A stretch of 64,000 nucleotides of DNA from Opitutaceae bacterium (GCA_030648295.1 JAUSID010000139.1:62001-126000); one strand, 5' to 3'; counted from the first letter of the stretch, positions 1 through 8,849 are shown. The notes: generated from the letters alone by a model not told the origin. Numbers and translations: made by a program.

Positions 1-1390
1 CGATGCCGCCCTCGTGCGCGTGGTCCGCCTCGTCGCTCCGCGGCGCGCCGGAAAAGACGAGGATCCACAGCCGCACCATGTAGAACGCGGTGAGAATCGC
101 GGTGAACGCGAGGATCGCGAACACCGGTGCGTTCTTCATGTAGGCGAGATAAAGGATGGCATCCTTCGAGAAAAAGCCGGCGAGGAACGGCGTGCCGATG
201 AGGGCCAGGACGCCGACGGTGAAGGTGAAGAACGTCAGCGGCAGTTTTTTTCTCAACCCGCCCATCCGGAAAATATCCTGCTCATGATGGCATGCGTGAA
301 TGACCGAGCCGGAACCAAGGAACAGCAGCGCCTTGAAAAACGCGTGGGTCATCAGGTGGAACATCGCGGCGCCGACGCCGGCGCGAACCAGCGCGGTGTG
401 CGCCGTCCCGCCCATGTCGTGCGACAGCGCGAGCGGCCCGAGTCCGAAGGCCGCGACCATGTACCCGAGCTGCGAGAGCGTGGAGTAAGCGAGCACCTTC
501 TTGATGTCGCTCTGCACGATCGCGCAAAGCGCCGCGTAGACCGCCGTGATCGTGCCGATCCACATGATGACCGTGAACGCATCCGGAACCATCAGTGGCT
601 CGATCCGGCACAGCATGTAAATACCCGCGGCCACCATCGTCGCCGCGTGGATCAACGCGGAAACGGGGGTCGGGCCTTCCATCGCATCGGGCAGCCACAC
701 GTGGAGCGGCAGCTGCGCCGACTTGCCCACCGCGCCGCAGAACAGCAGCAGCGGAATCGCGGTCGGCACGACCTTGCCGGCCGTGCCGCCGACGAGGCTG
801 GCGAGCTCCGTGAGGTTCGTCGTGCCAAAGTACGCGTAACACCAGATGATCCCGAGCAGGAAACCGAAGTCGCCGACCCGGTTCACGATGAACGCCTTTT
901 TCGCCGCGTCGGCCGCGGACTGCCGGTTGAGGTAATGGTTGATCAGCAGCCAGGAGCTGAAACCCACCAGCTCCCAGTAGATGAACATCATGAAAAGATT
1001 GTCGGCGAGGACGATGCCGAGCATCGAAAACATGAATACCGACAACCCGCCGAAGTAGCGTCCGCGCGCGCCGTCCTCGTGCATGTAGCCAAGCGAGAAC
1101 ACATGGATGCACAGCCCGACCACGCCGACGATCACGAGCATGAGGGCGGCAAGATCGTCGAACTTGATCCCGAGCTTGAGCACGAAATCACCGAGCCGCA
1201 GCCACTCCATCGACGCCTCGAAACGTTCGCGATGCAGGGCGAGGATGACGGCGACGACGGCGATGATCGCGGCGGTCACGACCGAAACGGCCGCCGCGAT
1301 GCTGCCGGCGCGGCGCAGGAACAGCGCGATGATCGCCGCCGAGACGAGCGGCAGGACCAGAATGAAGACGGCGTATTGAAGCATCGTCAT
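1..1390 (-). CDS. nuoL: NADH-quinone oxidoreductase subunit L, partial (C-terminus beyond window)
   Basis: This is the large proton-pumping membrane subunit of complex I, of the Mrp-antiporter-like family. The 463 visible residues begin MTMLQYAVF and run through many hydrophobic helices. Recognisable family segments are FIYWELVGFSSWLLI, ALIHAATMVAAGIYML, VQSDIKKVLAYSTLSQLGYM and FLAGFFSKDAI. The gene is cut by the left edge after an Asp/Glu/His-rich loop, so the end is missing. ATG at 1390 is preferred; a second ATG two codons later (1384) is also possible. It is the last visible gene of the nuo run, separated from nuoK by a palindromic repeat. Identification is firm. Confidence 0.96.
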   Translation of the reverse strand, partial: MTMLQYAVFILVLPLVSAAIIALFLRRAGSIAAAVSVVTAAIIAVVAVILALHRERFEASMEWLRLGDFVLKLGIKFDDLAALMLVIVGVVGLCIHVFSLGYMHEDGARGRYFGGLSVFMFSMLGIVLADNLFMMFIYWELVGFSSWLLINHYLNRQSAADAAKKAFIVNRVGDFGFLLGIIWCYAYFGTTNLTELASLVGGTAGKVVPTAIPLLLFCGAVGKSAQLPLHVWLPDAMEGPTPVSALIHAATMVAAGIYMLCRIEPLMVPDAFTVIMWIGTITAVYAALCAIVQSDIKKVLAYSTLSQLGYMVAAFGLGPLALSHDMGGTAHTALVRAGVGAAMFHLMTHAFFKALLFLGSGSVIHACHHEQDIFRMGGLRKKLPLTFFTFTVGVLALIGTPFLAGFFSKDAILYLAYMKNAPVFAILAFTAILTAFYMVRLWILVFSGAPRSDEADHAHEGGI

Positions 1391-1395
1391 GCCAA

Positions 1396-1494
1396 CCTGT
1401 AGGAGCGCGCTTGCGCGCGATGCCTGGAGGAAATCGCCTGCCCTTCGGCAGGCTCAGGGCCCTGAGCTTGTCGAACGGGCAAGCAGGCTCCTAC
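1396..1494. repeat. Composite palindromic repeat between nuoK and nuoL
   Basis: The 8-base arms GTAGGAGC (1399-1406) and GCTCCTAC (1487-1494) enclose further palindromes. These are GCGCGCTTGCGCGC near 1405 and CTCAGGGCCCTGAG at 1453-1466. The inner part resembles dispersed REP-type repeats known from many bacteria. It could act as an RNA structure between the two genes. Confidence 0.7.
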
Positions 1495-1513
1495 TTGGAA
1501 TGAACGGCGCATC

Positions 1514-1822
1514 TTAGTTCTTCAGCGTGTTGAGTTCGTCCAGCTGGATCGTCATCCGGCGGCGGAAGAGCGCGACAATGATGGCCAGGCCGACCGCAAC
1601 CTCCGCGGCCGCGACCGTCAGGATGAAGAAAACGAATACGTTGCCGTCCATCGTGCCGTTGTAACGCGAGAAGGCGACCAGGGCCAGGGTCGCGGCGACG
1701 AGCATCAATTCGAGGCACATGAATACGACCAGGGTGTTGCGGCGAATCAGGACGCCGATCAGCCCGATGGCGAACAGGAGCACGCTGATCACCAGGTAGG
1801 AATTGAGGTCCGGTGTCATCAT
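1514..1822 (-). CDS. nuoK: NADH-quinone oxidoreductase subunit K
   Basis: This small membrane subunit of complex I is related to MrpC and has three transmembrane helices. The 102-residue product starts [10 protein letters not shown] and ends LDELNTLKN, the usual length. The two conserved membrane glutamates of the family are visible, in [16 protein letters not shown] and in [17 protein letters not shown]. The first ATG (1822) overlaps the nuoJ stop in an ATGA arrangement, which suggests translational coupling and decides the start; the next ATG at 1819 is equally close. Downstream lies a repeat, then nuoL. Confidence 0.96.
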   Translation of the reverse strand: MMTPDLNSYLVISVLLFAIGLIGVLIRRNTLVVFMCLELMLVAATLALVAFSRYNGTMDGNVFVFFILTVAAAEVAVGLAIIVALFRRRMTIQLDELNTLKN

Positions 1823-2334
1823 TTGATGTCGTCCATCCCTTCGAATCGCTTGCTGAGCACAATCACGCCGAGCATGGCAATGAGGAGGAGGAAGCCGAGG
1901 ATCTGCACCGGCAGCAGGTAGGTGGTGAACAGTTGGTACGCGTAAACCTTGAGGTCGCTGCCGATCGCCGGCTCGACCTGCACCGGCGGCGAAGGCAGGT
2001 GGCCCCGCGCGATGAAGGACACCACGCCGGCCGCGACCAGCGCAACCGCCACGATTCGCGCCAGCATCGGGACGGCCGCGAGCCGCGGCCGATCGTCGCC
2101 CTTCATGTCGAGCAGCATGACGATGAAGAGGAAGAGCGCGACGATCGCGCCCGCGTATACCAGCAGCAGCAGGAAAGCCAGGAGGTAGGCCTCGAGCCCG
2201 ACGAACAGCCCGGCGACGCCGACCAGCGAGAGCAGGAGCGACATCGCCGCGTTGACCGCATTCTTGTTCACCACGACCCCGATCGCACAAACGACGGTGA
2301 AGATGGCAAAGAAGAGGAAGAGGAAGGGACCCAT
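1819..2334 (-). CDS. nuoJ: NADH-quinone oxidoreductase subunit J
   Basis: This 171-residue membrane subunit of complex I has about five hydrophobic helices. It begins [20 protein letters not shown] and contains [18 protein letters not shown], a family hallmark (YAGAI.VLFLFVVMLL). The C-terminus [15 protein letters not shown] overlaps nuoK by four bases. It is separated from upstream nuoI by about 150 bases of inverted repeat. Length and composition are normal for the family. Confidence 0.95.
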   Translation of the reverse strand: MGPFLFLFFAIFTVVCAIGVVVNKNAVNAAMSLLLSLVGVAGLFVGLEAYLLAFLLLLVYAGAIVALFLFIVMLLDMKGDDRPRLAAVPMLARIVAVALVAAGVVSFIARGHLPSPPVQVEPAIGSDLKVYAYQLFTTYLLPVQILGFLLLIAMLGVIVLSKRFEGMDDIK

Positions 2335-2340
2335 GGGATC

Positions 2341-2489
2341 AGAAGCCAGAAGCCGGAAGCCGGAAGCCAGTCAGAGGCCGAAATTCGCAACGCGAACGAC
2401 AGCGACCGGAAAAAAAGATCCGGGACAACAAACGTGCGGGATGAAACTCGTAATTATTCATGCTGGCTTCTGGCCTCTGGCTTCTGGCT
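2341..2489. repeat. Inverted repeat of AGAAGCC-rich arms between nuoI and nuoJ
   Basis: The left arm (2341-2370) is built from repeats of GAAGCC(A/G). The right arm (2463-2489) is the imperfect complement, made of TTCTGGC units, and reaches the nuoI stop codon. The spacer is AT-richer. It could fold into a long hairpin in the polycistronic RNA. Confidence 0.65.
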
Positions 2490-3031
2490 CAGTGCCGGTC
2501 GTTGCCGTGCTCCTCGGCGGCCTTCTTCTTGTCCCATTTGAAATGCTCGTCCGGCAGCGTGCCGCCGAGTTCATAGAGCCGCGCCTTGTTGTTCACCATC
2601 TCCTCGCGCGTGTAGCCGGTCATCGAATACTGCTGTTGGAGAAAAATCGCCTCCTCCGGGCAGACCTCCTCGCACATGCCGCAGTAGATGCAACGCAGCA
2701 TGTCGATATCGAACGCCTGGGGCGCGCGCTCGACGTGGCCGTTCGGAGCGTCGGGCGGAATCTCGCCCGGAGTGATGCGGATGGCCTTGGGTGGGCACAC
2801 AAATTCGCACAACTGGCACGAGACGCACTTTTCGCGGCCGTTCGGATCCTTCACCAATGTGGGCACGCCGCGGTAATTGGGCGGAATCGCCGGCCTTTCT
2901 TCCGGATATTCCATCGTCTCCTTCGGCCGCACGAAGTGCTTCCACGTCGTCTTCAGCCCCGCCATGATATTCGGGACATAGGTGCGCTCGACGAAGGTGA
3001 GCGGTTTTCTTTCGAGAGGAATGATGGCCAT
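2489..3031 (-). CDS. nuoI: NADH-quinone oxidoreductase subunit I (two 4Fe-4S clusters)
   Basis: This peripheral ferredoxin-like subunit of complex I carries clusters N6a and N6b between NuoG/B and the quinone site. The 180-residue product has two CxxCxxCxxxCP motifs, CVSCQLCEFVCP and CIYCGMCEEVCP. I chose ATG at 3031 (MAIIPLERKPLTF) because the 30 codons upstream in frame overlap the end of nuoH and look non-coding. With this start the gap to nuoH is five bases, normal for an operon. The C-terminus is rich in charged residues and is not conserved in the family. Confidence 0.95.
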   Translation of the reverse strand: MAIIPLERKPLTFVERTYVPNIMAGLKTTWKHFVRPKETMEYPEERPAIPPNYRGVPTLVKDPNGREKCVSCQLCEFVCPPKAIRITPGEIPPDAPNGHVERAPQAFDIDMLRCIYCGMCEEVCPEEAIFLQQQYSMTGYTREEMVNNKARLYELGGTLPDEHFKWDKKKAAEEHGNDRH

Positions 3032-3036
3032 GGCGG

Positions 3037-4293
3037 TTAGGCGGCGAGTTTCTGTTCCGGTCGCATGACCACAAACACCAGCGCGAGCAGCGTGGCGACA
3101 CCGATTGCCGCATGCACCCACCAGGGCTGGGCCGTCTGGAGGGCGCCGATTTCAAACGCGTAAAACAACAGGTTGGCGATCGCGAGCGGGAGGAGCTTCT
3201 TCCAGCCGATCTCCATCACCTGGTCGTAGCGGAAGCGCGGCACTGTCCAGCGCACCCACATGAAGAAGAAAATCAGGAAAAGGACCTTCGCGAGAAAGAT
3301 GGTGATCGAGAGGATGCCGACGAGGATCGGGCTGCTGACGCCGAGCCACGCGACCAGTTTCGCGAGCGGGATCCAGGGCAGCGGGTTCCAGCCGCCGAAG
3401 AACAGCAGCGTGAATACGCCGGAGCCGACGATCATGTGCGCATACTCCGCGACAAAAAACAGCCCCCACTTGAACGCGCCGTATTCGGTGTGAAAACCAC
3501 CCACGAGGTCGGCCTCGCTCTCCGGCATGTCGAACGGCTGCCGGTTGGTCTCGGCGAACAACGCCGTGATGAAGATGAACGCCGAAACGGGCATGACGAA
3601 GACGAACCACAGCCCGCCCCAGCTCGCCGAGGTAAAACCTTCCCAGGCTCCGCTCTGGAATTCGACCACGCGACCGAGTCCCATCGTGCTTTCCCGACCC
3701 GGCGCGTTGATCCACATGAAGACCGGGATCACGGAGAGCGTCATCGACAATTCATACGAGATGAGCTGTGCCGACGCGCGCACGCCCCCAAGAAACGGAT
3801 ACTTCGAGTTCGAGGCCCAGCCGGCCAGGATCAGCGAGTAAACGCCGAGCGATGACACGGCGAAAACGGCGAGCAGCCCGATGTCGACGTTGGCCAGCCC
3901 GAGCGGAATCACCCGTCCAGCCTCGTCCAGATAAGCGCCGAACGGGACCGCCGTCACGGTCGTCAGCGCCGGGATCATCGCGACGATGGGCGCGAGGACG
4001 AAGTAGAATTTGTTCACGTGGCCCGGCAGCGGATCTTCCTTGAACAGCATCTTCCCGCCGTCGGCCATGACGTGGAAAAGCCCCAGCCGTTGCAGGAACG
4101 GGCCGAGCACCGGAATCCACGCGGCCCATGGCACGATCGCGCGATTCGGTCCGGGCCGGCCCTGAATCCACGCCGACACCTTGCGTTCCGCCATCGAGCA
4201 TACCCCGCCCAGCGGAAATATGACCATGATCACGGCAAGCCCCTTCAGCACGCCCTGCACGACCGGATGGAGTTGGTTGTAGAACTCGACCAT
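3037..4293 (-). CDS. nuoH: NADH-quinone oxidoreductase subunit H
   Basis: This membrane subunit joins the hydrophilic arm of complex I to the membrane arm and forms part of the quinone chamber. The 418-residue product begins MVEFYNQLHPVVQGVLKG. It contains the family segments AERKVSAWIQGRPGPNRA and ETNRQPFDMPESEADLVGG, the second being the conserved acidic quinone-site loop. At least eight transmembrane stretches are visible. It is longer than the roughly 325 residues of E. coli NuoH, partly through a C-terminal helix before VMRPEQKLAA. It starts one base after the small upstream ORF stops, so the two are probably co-translated. Confidence 0.95.
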   Translation of the reverse strand: MVEFYNQLHPVVQGVLKGLAVIMVIFPLGGVCSMAERKVSAWIQGRPGPNRAIVPWAAWIPVLGPFLQRLGLFHVMADGGKMLFKEDPLPGHVNKFYFVLAPIVAMIPALTTVTAVPFGAYLDEAGRVIPLGLANVDIGLLAVFAVSSLGVYSLILAGWASNSKYPFLGGVRASAQLISYELSMTLSVIPVFMWINAPGRESTMGLGRVVEFQSGAWEGFTSASWGGLWFVFVMPVSAFIFITALFAETNRQPFDMPESEADLVGGFHTEYGAFKWGLFFVAEYAHMIVGSGVFTLLFFGGWNPLPWIPLAKLVAWLGVSSPILVGILSITIFLAKVLFLIFFFMWVRWTVPRFRYDQVMEIGWKKLLPLAIANLLFYAFEIGALQTAQPWWVHAAIGVATLLALVFVVMRPEQKLAA

Positions 4294-4294
4294 T

Positions 4295-4516
4295 TCAGGA
4301 AATCGCGATCAGCAGCAACAGCACGCCGATCCCGGCGGTCACGCCCGCGGCGATCCGCAGTTTTTTCGATTCCGCCTGGAGCGCGGCCTCTTCGCGCACC
4401 GCGGATTTCTTCGCTGTTGGCGGGAGCGGCTTCGGCTTGCGCAGCGACAGCGCGAACAGCGCCGCACCGGCAAGAACGAAAAACATGCCGAAGCCGTAGA
4501 GGGAGAGTGAACGCAT
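4295..4516 (-). CDS. Small two-helix membrane protein between nuoG and nuoH, unknown function
   Basis: This 73-residue ORF begins MRSLSLYGFGMFFVLAGAAL. It has one hydrophobic helix at residues 6-25, a charged proline/lysine/glutamate linker, and a second helix at the C-terminus (IAAGVTAGIGVLLLLIAIS). I do not recognise a family. It sits inside the nuo operon with a single base between its stop and the nuoH start, in the same orientation, so co-expression with complex I is very likely. It may be a lineage-specific accessory or assembly subunit, or a small protein that merely shares the transcript. Confidence 0.7.
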   Translation of the reverse strand: MRSLSLYGFGMFFVLAGAALFALSLRKPKPLPPTAKKSAVREEAALQAESKKLRIAAGVTAGIGVLLLLIAIS

Positions 4517-4597
4517 GGAAGGGGTTAGAGTATGGCAGGTTCTTCGATCAGTTCTGGACAGGAAGTGAAGAGGCTGGGCCAGTTAGGCGCTGGTCCA

Positions 4598-4692
4598 CCA
4601 GCCTCGTTACCTTGCCCGGCTGGTACGCAATGGGCCAGCATCGTTACCTCCGCTGATACGGCGCGGACCAGCCTCGTTACCTCGGCTGCTAC
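4598..4692. repeat. Three direct repeats with core CGTTACC upstream of the small nuo ORF
   Basis: Three units start at 4598, 4635 and 4668, each reading CCAGC(C/A)TCGTTACC followed by a variable half ending GCTG(G/A/C)TAC or close to it. The period is 33-37 bases. The block fills the 232-base gap between nuoG and the small membrane ORF. No convincing ORF uses it. Confidence 0.7.
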
Positions 4693-4748
4693 GGGTTCGG
4701 ACGGCCGCAGTGGCTCGGCTGATGCCACGATGGATTGAAGGATCGCAC

Positions 4749-6533
4749 TCATGCTTTGGCCGCGGCGGCGGCGGCCGGTTTGTAATGCAGCGTCTCGCCT
4801 TCGATGAAGTGCAAGCCGGTCCACGGCGTGGCATCGAGGAGCAGGCCCGTGTCCGGGATGTTCGCGAACGTCATCGTGCGCAGTGCCGGGACTTCCGCCG
4901 CGAGCGTGGTCCAGAGCGCATTCACCTCCGTCGCGGCGGCCGCCGCGCCGAGCGCCGTTCCCAACCGCTCGAGTGCGATCAAATCGTCCACCGCACCCGC
5001 CGGGCCGGGCACCGCCTTGTAGAATTTCTGAATCCGGAACTGCTGGTTCACGAATGTGCCGTTCTTCTCGAACACGGTCGTCGTCGGGATGACGACCTTC
5101 GCCGCCGCGCTCGTCGCGTTCGCATGCGTGCCCACATGGATCACGGCGACCTTCGCGAGCTGCGCCGGCGTCAAGTCGGCCGCAACCAGATCCTCGTTGA
5201 TCGAGACGACCGCTTTGATCGTTCCCGCGTCGATGCGTGCCGCCAGCTCGGAAAGCGCCCCCGTCACCACGCCCCCCGGGAGCGCGGGCATCTTGCCCGC
5301 CTTTTCCGCGGATGCGGGCCGAACGCCCGCGCTGCCTGCGTGTTCGAACCGGGAAATCAGGCCGGTTACCAGCGCGCCGCGCGTATTTGGATTCCGATCC
5401 GACGAGATGAGGATGCCATCGCCGGCTGCCACCCGGCTGACGAAGTGGATCGAAGCCTTCACAACCTCGGCCAGCTTGCGGGTCAGGAACTGCTCCTCGA
5501 CGGAGCTGCGGCCGGAACCGACCACGGCGATCGCGCCGGCGTTCGCCCGCAACAAATCCGCCGCGGCCTTCACCGCCGCGTCGAGCGTGCTGTCGACATT
5601 GCCGATCTTGATCGCGGTCAGCCGATCCGCGGCCCGCACCGGCTTGTAGAGCTCACGTGCGCTGTCACTCACCCACGTGTCGTTCACCATGTCGTTCCGC
5701 CGCGGCGTAATGCGATAAATGATACCCTCGCGCGACCAGACCACGGTGTTCGCCCCGACGCTCGACTCGGTGTCGATGCTGTTCGTCTGCTTGAGAAACC
5801 AGACCCGCATCTTGAACCGGAAATCCGTGCTCGTGAGCGCGCCGACCGGGCAGATGTCGACCGTGTTGAGCGAGTAGTTGTTCGTCAGCATCCTGCCCGG
5901 GTGGCACGTCAGCGTCGAGTAGCTGCCGCGGTCGATGAATCCGAGCACGTCGTCCCTGACGATCTCCTTGCAGAAACGGATGCACCGCGAACAAAGGATG
6001 CAGCGCTCGTCGTCGAGCGTCACGCGCGGCCCGAGCTGCGTGCGCTTCGGCTTGACGTTCTTCTGCTCGATGAACCGCGAGTAACCGCGGCCGTAGCCGG
6101 TCGCCTGCTCCTGGAGCTTGCACTCGCCCGCTTGATCGCAAATCGGGCAGTCGAGCGGATGATTGATGAGCAGGAATTCCATCACGCCCTCGCGGCAGTC
6201 CTTGATCTGCGGCGTGTTCGTCCGGATGTGCAGCCCCGGCGCCGCGTTCGTCGCACAGCCGATCTGCGGGCGCGGGATCCAGTTGATCTTCTGCTTCCCC
6301 GTCGCCGGATCCATGATCGGCGCCTTCGTCGCGGGATCGACGGCGGGCATGCCCATTTCGATCAGGCACATCCGGCAGTTACCGACCACCGTCAGCTTCG
6401 GGTGGTAGCAGTAATACGGAACGTCGACCCCGGCCAGCCGCGCGGCCTCAATCACGTTCGTGCCCTTGGGCACGGCGATTTCCCGGCCGTCGATGTTGAC
6501 GGTGACGAGGTCGGGTTTGGGAGCGGCGATCAT
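4749..6533 (-). CDS. nuoG: NADH-quinone oxidoreductase subunit G (short form)
   Basis: This iron-sulfur subunit of the complex I NADH module carries electrons from NuoE/F to NuoI. The N-terminus holds a 2Fe-2S ferredoxin domain (YYCYHPK, then GNCRMCLIEMG), followed by the HPLDCPICDQAGECKLQ segment and the 4Fe-4S motif CILCSRCIRFCKE. The C-terminal part is a degenerate molybdopterin-oxidoreductase fold. At 594 residues it is shorter than E. coli NuoG (about 900), like the compact forms of many bacteria. The C-terminus is alanine-rich (KPAAAAAAKA). Repeat blocks flank it on both sides. Confidence 0.95.
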   Translation of the reverse strand: MIAAPKPDLVTVNIDGREIAVPKGTNVIEAARLAGVDVPYYCYHPKLTVVGNCRMCLIEMGMPAVDPATKAPIMDPATGKQKINWIPRPQIGCATNAAPGLHIRTNTPQIKDCREGVMEFLLINHPLDCPICDQAGECKLQEQATGYGRGYSRFIEQKNVKPKRTQLGPRVTLDDERCILCSRCIRFCKEIVRDDVLGFIDRGSYSTLTCHPGRMLTNNYSLNTVDICPVGALTSTDFRFKMRVWFLKQTNSIDTESSVGANTVVWSREGIIYRITPRRNDMVNDTWVSDSARELYKPVRAADRLTAIKIGNVDSTLDAAVKAAADLLRANAGAIAVVGSGRSSVEEQFLTRKLAEVVKASIHFVSRVAAGDGILISSDRNPNTRGALVTGLISRFEHAGSAGVRPASAEKAGKMPALPGGVVTGALSELAARIDAGTIKAVVSINEDLVAADLTPAQLAKVAVIHVGTHANATSAAAKVVIPTTTVFEKNGTFVNQQFRIQKFYKAVPGPAGAVDDLIALERLGTALGAAAAATEVNALWTTLAAEVPALRTMTFANIPDTGLLLDATPWTGLHFIEGETLHYKPAAAAAAKA

Positions 6534-6586
6534 CTCAGAAATTGGATTGGCCCACGAAACACACGGAGCACACGAAAATACTCTTG

Positions 6587-6654
6587 GTAGCGGAACGCGT
6601 GAGCGTTTCGCCTTTCGGAATGCCCATTGGCGAAACGCTCACGCGTTCCGCTAC
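6587..6654. repeat. Perfect 26-bp inverted repeat between nuoF and nuoG
   Basis: The arms at 6587-6612 and 6629-6654 are exact reverse complements, starting GTAGCGGAACGCGTGAGCG, with a 16-base loop. The RNA would form a very stable hairpin. There is no T-run, so it is not a classical terminator. It resembles a dispersed intergenic repeat rather than a site unique to nuo. A separate element reading TCCTTCGCTCCGCTCAGGAT follows at about 6669. Confidence 0.85.
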
Positions 6655-6747
6655 ACCGGCCGCAGTGGCTCCTTCGCTCCGCTCAGGATGACAATCGGTG
6701 GATCGGATTGGGAAATCTGCGTTCATTCGCGTGATTCGCGGGAGGGA

Positions 6748-8097
6748 TCAGATTAGTTCGAGCGAGCCATCGGGCTTCGCTTTTTTCGCTTCGGGGTACG
6801 CTTTGAATTCGTCGCTGAACTTCGTGACGAAGCTCTGCGTCGGCCAGGAGCACGCCTCGCCAAACGCGCAGATCGTCCGGCCGGCAATTTGATCCGCAAC
6901 ACTCTTGAGCAGCACGCCGTCCTCCGAGCGCGCGCCGTCATGCACCATCCGGTGCGTGATCTTCTTCATCCAGAGCGAACCTTCGCGACAGGGGGTGCAC
7001 TGGCCGCAGCTCTCGTGCGCGTAGAACGCGTTGATGTTGCCGAGTGCCTCGACCATGTTGACCGAGTCGTCCATCACGATCACACCGCCCGAGCCGCCCA
7101 TCGTGCCGCAGGCCGCCATGGTGTCGAAGTCCATCGGGATGTCCTCGACCGTCAGCGTGCGCGTGGTGCCGTCCTTGTTTTTCAACGTGAACGTCTCGCC
7201 GAATTTCAGCACCTTCGCCGACGAGCCGCCAGGGATCACCGCCTTGAACTTCCGGCCCGGCAGCGGACCGCCGCACACCTCGTAGAGCAGCTGGCCCATC
7301 GTGATCTTCCCGACCTCGTACTCGTAATAGCCGGGTTTCCGCACGTGGCCGCTGACGCAGAGGATGCGGGTGCCGGTGTTATTCGGCGTGCCGATCTTCG
7401 CGAAGTTGTCGCCGCCCATCTCGAGGATGTGCTTCACGTGGCACAGCGTCTCCACGTTGTTCACGATCGTCGGGCATTGGTAGAGCCCGAGCACGGCGGG
7501 GAAATACGGCGGCTTGATTCGGGGATACGGCCGCTTGCCCTCGAGCGACTCGATCAATCCCGTTTCCTCACCGCAGATGTAGGCGCCGGCGCCGCGGTGA
7601 ATGTAGATTTCGCAGCCGTAGTTCGTGCCGAGGATGTTCGGCCCGCAGAAATTCGCCCCGCGCGCCTCGGCGATGGCGCGCTCGAGGATCCGCGCGCCCT
7701 CGGGGAATTCGCCGCGGATGTAAATGTACGCCAGCTTCACGTTGTTCCCGAAGCAGGTGATCATGATCCCCTCGATCAGCTGGTGCGGATCCTGGTGGAT
7801 GATGTAGCGATCCTTGAACGTGCCGGGCTCCGATTCGTCCGCGTTGACGACGAGGTAAATCGGCTTGCCGCTCCTGCGGTCGACGAGTCCCCACTTCACA
7901 CCGCACGGGAAACCCGCGCCGCCGCGGCCGCGCAGCCCCGACTTCTTCACCTCGTCGATGATCGCCTGCGGAGCCATCGTCACGGCCTTCTTCAACATCG
8001 CGTAACCGCCGTTGCGCTGGTAACACGCGAGGTCGTTCGTGTACCCTGGCTCGTCGATGTGCTTGAAGATGATCCGGCGTTGTTCGGGAGCAGCCAT
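6748..8097 (-). CDS. nuoF: NADH-quinone oxidoreductase subunit F (NADH/FMN binding)
   Basis: This catalytic subunit oxidises NADH through FMN and the 4Fe-4S cluster N3. The 449-residue product has the glycine-rich NADH site GLRGRGGAGFPCGVKWG, the FMN segment VVNADESEPGTFKDR, and the cluster ligands CGQCTPCREGSLW with a later cysteine in CAFGEACSWP. It starts MAAPEQRRIIFKHIDEPG. The length is normal for the family. It lies between nuoE and nuoG, each gap filled with repeats. Confidence 0.97.
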   Translation of the reverse strand: MAAPEQRRIIFKHIDEPGYTNDLACYQRNGGYAMLKKAVTMAPQAIIDEVKKSGLRGRGGAGFPCGVKWGLVDRRSGKPIYLVVNADESEPGTFKDRYIIHQDPHQLIEGIMITCFGNNVKLAYIYIRGEFPEGARILERAIAEARGANFCGPNILGTNYGCEIYIHRGAGAYICGEETGLIESLEGKRPYPRIKPPYFPAVLGLYQCPTIVNNVETLCHVKHILEMGGDNFAKIGTPNNTGTRILCVSGHVRKPGYYEYEVGKITMGQLLYEVCGGPLPGRKFKAVIPGGSSAKVLKFGETFTLKNKDGTTRTLTVEDIPMDFDTMAACGTMGGSGGVIVMDDSVNMVEALGNINAFYAHESCGQCTPCREGSLWMKKITHRMVHDGARSEDGVLLKSVADQIAGRTICAFGEACSWPTQSFVTKFSDEFKAYPEAKKAKPDGSLELI

Positions 8098-8109
8098 GGA
8101 CGCGAATTT

Positions 8110-8225
8110 TTTAACCGCGACTGAGCGCGAAAGAGTTGACCGCGAATCGACGCGGAGGAGTTAACCGCGAATGGACGCGAACTGAGGAGTTAACCGCGAA
8201 TGCACGCGAATGAACGCGAATCACA
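8110..8225. repeat. Degenerate tandem repeats (AACCGCGAATGNACGCGAA) between nuoE and nuoF
   Basis: Four to five degenerate copies of an AACCGCGA.TG.(A/G)CGCGAA unit occur in a row, each followed by a GAGGAGTT-like spacer. Spacing is irregular (about 20-35 bases), which excludes a CRISPR array. Related pieces recur at 8875-8900 and 9024-9046. The remaining bases to 8360 hold no gene I can support. Confidence 0.65.
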
Positions 8226-8360
8226 GCCGACTCGACGTTCGATCCGGGTAAGACCCTAAAAGCCGACAATCGCTCGGAGAGTGATTGGTTCGGATTAGCG
8301 TCCATTGGCGTTGATTCGCGGTTCAAAATTTTGGCGGTTTTCAGCTGCGGATTGCGGATT

Positions 8361-8849
8361 CTAGCGCCGCTGGCCGGCCTGCTGCTTGATTTGAGCGCTG
8401 AGCTCCTTCGCTTTCGCGGGATCGACTTTCTCATGCAGCGCGTCGTCGATCATCACGACGGGCGCGGTGCCACAGCTGGCGAGGCATTCGACGAACTCGA
8501 TCGTGACCTCGCCATCGGGCGAGACCTCGCCGCGGTGGGTGTCGAATTCCTTCTCGAACGTCTCGCACGCCTTGTAACCGCCCATCAGTGCGCACGACAG
8601 CGTGCGGCACACCCTGATGTGACGACGGCCGATCGGCTTCTGCCGGAACATGGGGTAGAAGGTGACGACCTCATATACGTTGATCGGCTGCAACTCGAGT
8701 TTCTGCGCGACCCACTCGGTGGCCTCCGGCGGGATGTAGCCGACGTCCTCCTGGATCAGGTGCAGCAGCGGCAGGACCGCACTCCGTTTCACCGGATAAT
8801 GCGGAATCACCTCGTCGATCCGACGGAGCGTTTCGGGTTTGAGATTCAT
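8361..8849 (-). CDS. nuoE: NADH-quinone oxidoreductase subunit E
   Basis: This thioredoxin-fold 2Fe-2S subunit (cluster N1a) of the NADH module has 162 residues. The ligands appear as C-x4-C in VCRTLSCAL and C-x3-C in ECLASCG. I chose ATG 8849 (MNLKPETLRRIDEVIP); the longer reading frame upstream runs through the inverted repeat and is not credible. The HPYPxK/HLIQEDVGYIPPEA start region is typical of the family. The product is somewhat extended at the C-terminus by a Lys/Gln-rich tail. Confidence 0.95.
   Translation of the reverse strand: MNLKPETLRRIDEVIPHYPVKRSAVLPLLHLIQEDVGYIPPEATEWVAQKLELQPINVYEVVTFYPMFRQKPIGRRHIRVCRTLSCALMGGYKACETFEKEFDTHRGEVSPDGEVTIEFVECLASCGTAPVVMIDDALHEKVDPAKAKELSAQIKQQAGQRR

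Noticed and set aside
282-1112. A 276-codon minus-strand frame within nuoL
   Set aside because: It is in a different frame from the NuoL reading, which carries all family motifs and is truncated only by the window edge.
4710-6590. A 626-codon open frame on the plus strand opposite nuoG
   Set aside because: It is antisense to a gene with full iron-sulfur motifs, is Arg/His-rich, and has no recognisable domain. High GC creates such shadow frames.
8110-8225. Possible CRISPR array
   Set aside because: Units are degenerate, spacing is irregular and spacers are very short or absent; no cas genes are near.
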